Under the pieces are notes generated by a model. It was given only the letters and a program-made list of their open reading frames with translations, did no database searches and was not told the DNA's origin. Positions 62,423 through 64,000 of a stretch of 64,000 bases of DNA are shown here, piece after piece. The translations under genes and the position numbers were made by a program. This DNA comes from Curtobacterium sp. MCSS17_015 (GTDB taxonomy: Bacteria; Actinomycetota; Actinomycetes; Actinomycetales; Microbacteriaceae): the NCBI RefSeq assembly GCF_003234265.2, contig NZ_CP126256.1:3038001-3102000 (forward strand). The letters are read 5' to 3'. Numbering within the stretch: the stretch's first letter is position 1; each line of letters begins with the position of its first letter.

Positions 62423-63112
62423 TCAGAGGTTCGCGAGGCTGACGCTGTTCGTCAACGTCGTTGCGCGGCGGTCGGACAGGTCCGTTCCCGCGGTGATGGT
62501 GATCGCAACGCGACGGACGTTGGTCAGGTCGGTTGCACTGAGGGGGGCGTCGATCGAACCGAGCATGGTGCCTGCGGCGTTGGTGAACGTGAAGGCACGC
62601 GTGGACACGACCGACGTCGCCAACGTGCGGGTCGACATCGGCGTCGCACTCAGGGACGGCGTCGACGCCAGGGGGAAGGTGTAGTAATCACTCGCACCCA
62701 CCTGGGTGCCCGCCCACTTCGTCTCGATGATCGATCGTCGGACCGGATCGAGCGTGAGCTGCACCAGCACGGGCCGCGACGCCGTCGAGGCCGTGTTGAC
62801 GTAGGAGAAGAAGCGGACGCTGGTCGCACTCGCGTACTGGAAGGCGTACTGCGGTTCGTCACCCGTCGACACCGCGTTGTTCGTCGCCGATCGCAGGATC
62901 CGGGTCATCTCGTTCATCGCTGCTGCTGCCGTACGCGTGTTGTCGTTGACCGCTCGAGCCGTCACCGACGCGCGTTGCGCCGACACGAGGAAGGACCCTG
63001 CGACCGTCAGGATGAGGATGCTGAGGGTCATCGCCACGATGAGTTCGACGAGACTGATGCCGCGCTCCTCGACGAGCACCCGTCGACGCAGCTCTCTCCA
63101 CCGCCGCGTCAC
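62423..63112 (-). CDS. PilW/PulJ-like prepilin with N-methylation motif
   Basis: 229 residues. EERGISLVELIVAMTLSILIL is a perfect prepilin signal, with Gly-1 and Glu5. The body has Thr/Ser-rich strands and is typical of minor pilins PilW/PulJ. GTG 63112 overlaps the upstream stop as GTGA. Confidence 0.88.
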   Translation of the reverse strand: MTRRWRELRRRVLVEERGISLVELIVAMTLSILILTVAGSFLVSAQRASVTARAVNDNTRTAAAAMNEMTRILRSATNNAVSTGDEPQYAFQYASATSVRFFSYVNTASTASRPVLVQLTLDPVRRSIIETKWAGTQVGASDYYTFPLASTPSLSATPMSTRTLATSVVSTRAFTFTNAAGTMLGSIDAPLSATDLTNVRRVAITITAGTDLSDRRATTLTNSVSLANL

Positions 63113-64000
63113 GGCGCGCCCTTCGTCCGGGGATCGAAGAGCACCGTGCTTCCGGAGACCGTCACGTTGACGTTCGTCGCGCCGACGGAAGCGGCGAAGA
63201 CGGGAGTGTTCGGCCCGAGCGCTGCCGCAGACGTCCCTTCCTTGAACTGGAAGGTCCCGTACGGCAGGGCGATGGTCGTCGCGGTCTTCGAATTCAGCCC
63301 GGTGAAGGTGTAGGTGGTTGCCGGTCGGGTCGTGCACCCGGGGTCGTTCGCGGCACTCGGCCCGGGAGTCGGAGTCGCGACCAGGACGGTGTCGGAACCC
63401 ACGAGCTTCACGTCGATCAGGCCCATCGGGATCTTGGCCGTGCTCGAGTCGCCCGCGACTCCGCCGACCCCGGTGGGGACACTGGCCGCGTCCACCATGA
63501 GGTTCGACGTCGTGGGGATCGACCACGCCAAGGGGTTGACGTTGGCGCACGTCGTCTTGTCGTACTTGCCCGCGTAGACGTCGTACCCGTAGGGGAACAC
63601 CCTCGTCTGCGAGGACGTCACCGTCGTCACCGTCTGACCGCGGACGAAGGACGCGGACAGACCGCTCGGCAGTTTCGGGTTGCTCCCGGCCCTGGCGTTC
63701 GCCGCGTACTGCAGCGTCACCGATGCCGGCTGGTCGAGCAGGAACGACTGGCTGGCCACGCTGCCGGCGACGGTGGCAACCTGCTTCGAGGCGGTGGAAG
63801 CGAAGTCCTCGTCGGTGTTCCCGCTCTTCGAGACCGAGACCTCGTAGGTCCCCGGCTTCACGTCGACGGCGTAGGAGCACCCGTTCGCGTCGGTCGGAGC
63901 CGGTTGCGCGGGCGGGAGCGCAGCACCGCCTCCCACCGGCCTGACGGCGACCGTCGCACCGGTGTTGGGCGCACCGTTCGCCGTCGACACCGCGATGACG
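63109..64000 (-). CDS. C-terminal part of a minor pilin-like protein with carboxypeptidase-like domain (5' end outside window)
   Basis: About 297 residues are visible; the frame runs off the right edge (VIAVSTANGAPNTG at the edge). A carboxypeptidase-regulatory-like beta domain (ATVAVRPVGGG, NGCSYAVDVKPGTYEVSVSKSG) is followed by Thr/Ser-rich strands up to VLFDPRTKGAP. Position in the pilin operon suggests a PilV-like prepilin whose signal lies beyond the window. The GTG at 63990 is not a likely true start. Confidence 0.65.
   Translation of the reverse strand, partial: VIAVSTANGAPNTGATVAVRPVGGGAALPPAQPAPTDANGCSYAVDVKPGTYEVSVSKSGNTDEDFASTASKQVATVAGSVASQSFLLDQPASVTLQYAANARAGSNPKLPSGLSASFVRGQTVTTVTSSQTRVFPYGYDVYAGKYDKTTCANVNPLAWSIPTTSNLMVDAASVPTGVGGVAGDSSTAKIPMGLIDVKLVGSDTVLVATPTPGPSAANDPGCTTRPATTYTFTGLNSKTATTIALPYGTFQFKEGTSAAALGPNTPVFAASVGATNVNVTVSGSTVLFDPRTKGAP

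Noticed and set aside
1..64000. tRNA genes, CRISPR arrays, IS elements or prophage
   Set aside because: Looked for cloverleaf-like GTTCRA blocks, regular spaced repeats, transposase and phage motifs; none found by eye.

Overview
The window is chromosomal DNA of a high-GC (about 70%) Gram-positive actinobacterium. The r-protein gene order, coryneform-type gene contents, GTG/TTG starts and many TANNNT boxes placed six or seven bases before start codons point to Actinomycetota. Protein flavour (DUF4190, CBU_0592-like, LCP, LAXTG-anchored nuclease, actinobacterial Pnkp/Hen1) suggests Microbacteriaceae, with Curtobacterium my best guess from memory. No tRNA, rRNA, IS element, prophage or CRISPR was found.

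Layout. 1-4.2 kb: tail of a THUMP-like methyltransferase, a DUF4190 membrane protein and the t6A genes tsaB-rimI-tsaD. 3.6-10.7 kb: accessory block with a P-loop kinase, an Abi/HEPN protein, the RNA-repair pair pnkp-hen1, a membrane protein and a RibD/DHFR-like reductase. 11.0-16.0 kb: tsaE-alr-alr-acpS-glmS (minus). 16.1-20.1 kb: gpx, coaA, then glmM and rpsI-rplM. 20.4-26.5 kb: second accessory block with a cell-wall-anchored nuclease, a secreted cationic peptide with an ABC transporter and small membrane protein, and an MBL hydrolase. 26.5-32.0 kb: truA, a FUSC protein, and infA-rpmJ-rpsM-rpsK-rpoA-rplQ. 32.3-33.6 kb: LCP protein. 33.9-46.4 kb: S10-spc run rpsJ to map. 47-49.7 kb: a thiostrepton-resistance-type (TsnR-like) methyltransferase, an orphan DarT-like protein and topoisomerase IB. 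49.8-54.4 kb: rpsL-rpsG-fusA-tuf. 54.5-56.9 kb: three uncharacterised membrane proteins. 57-64 kb: a type IV pilus operon (PilM, PilN, PilO, prepilin peptidase, minor pilin-like proteins) running off the end.

How the genes fit together. Most of the window is translation machinery and cell-wall precursor supply (GlmS, GlmM, Alr, CoaA, AcpS). TsaB/TsaD/TsaE make t6A37 of tRNA, but their genes, adjacent in many actinobacteria, are here split by the Pnkp/Hen1 island. Several accessory genes act on nucleic acid or its damage: Pnkp/Hen1 (RNA end repair and 3' protection), HEPN Abi protein (likely RNase), TsnR-like methylase (23S rRNA), DarT-like (DNA ADP-ribosylation) and the secreted nuclease.

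The candidates I consider most worth attention are the secreted cationic Trp-rich peptide with its private ABC operon (23.3-25.7 kb), the RNA-damage/repair island inside the t6A cluster, the TsnR-like gene divergent from the S10 operon, the orphan DarT-like gene, and structured leaders or hairpins where rpsN and rpsD would be expected. All calls are from reading the sequence and memory of families; no searches were run.
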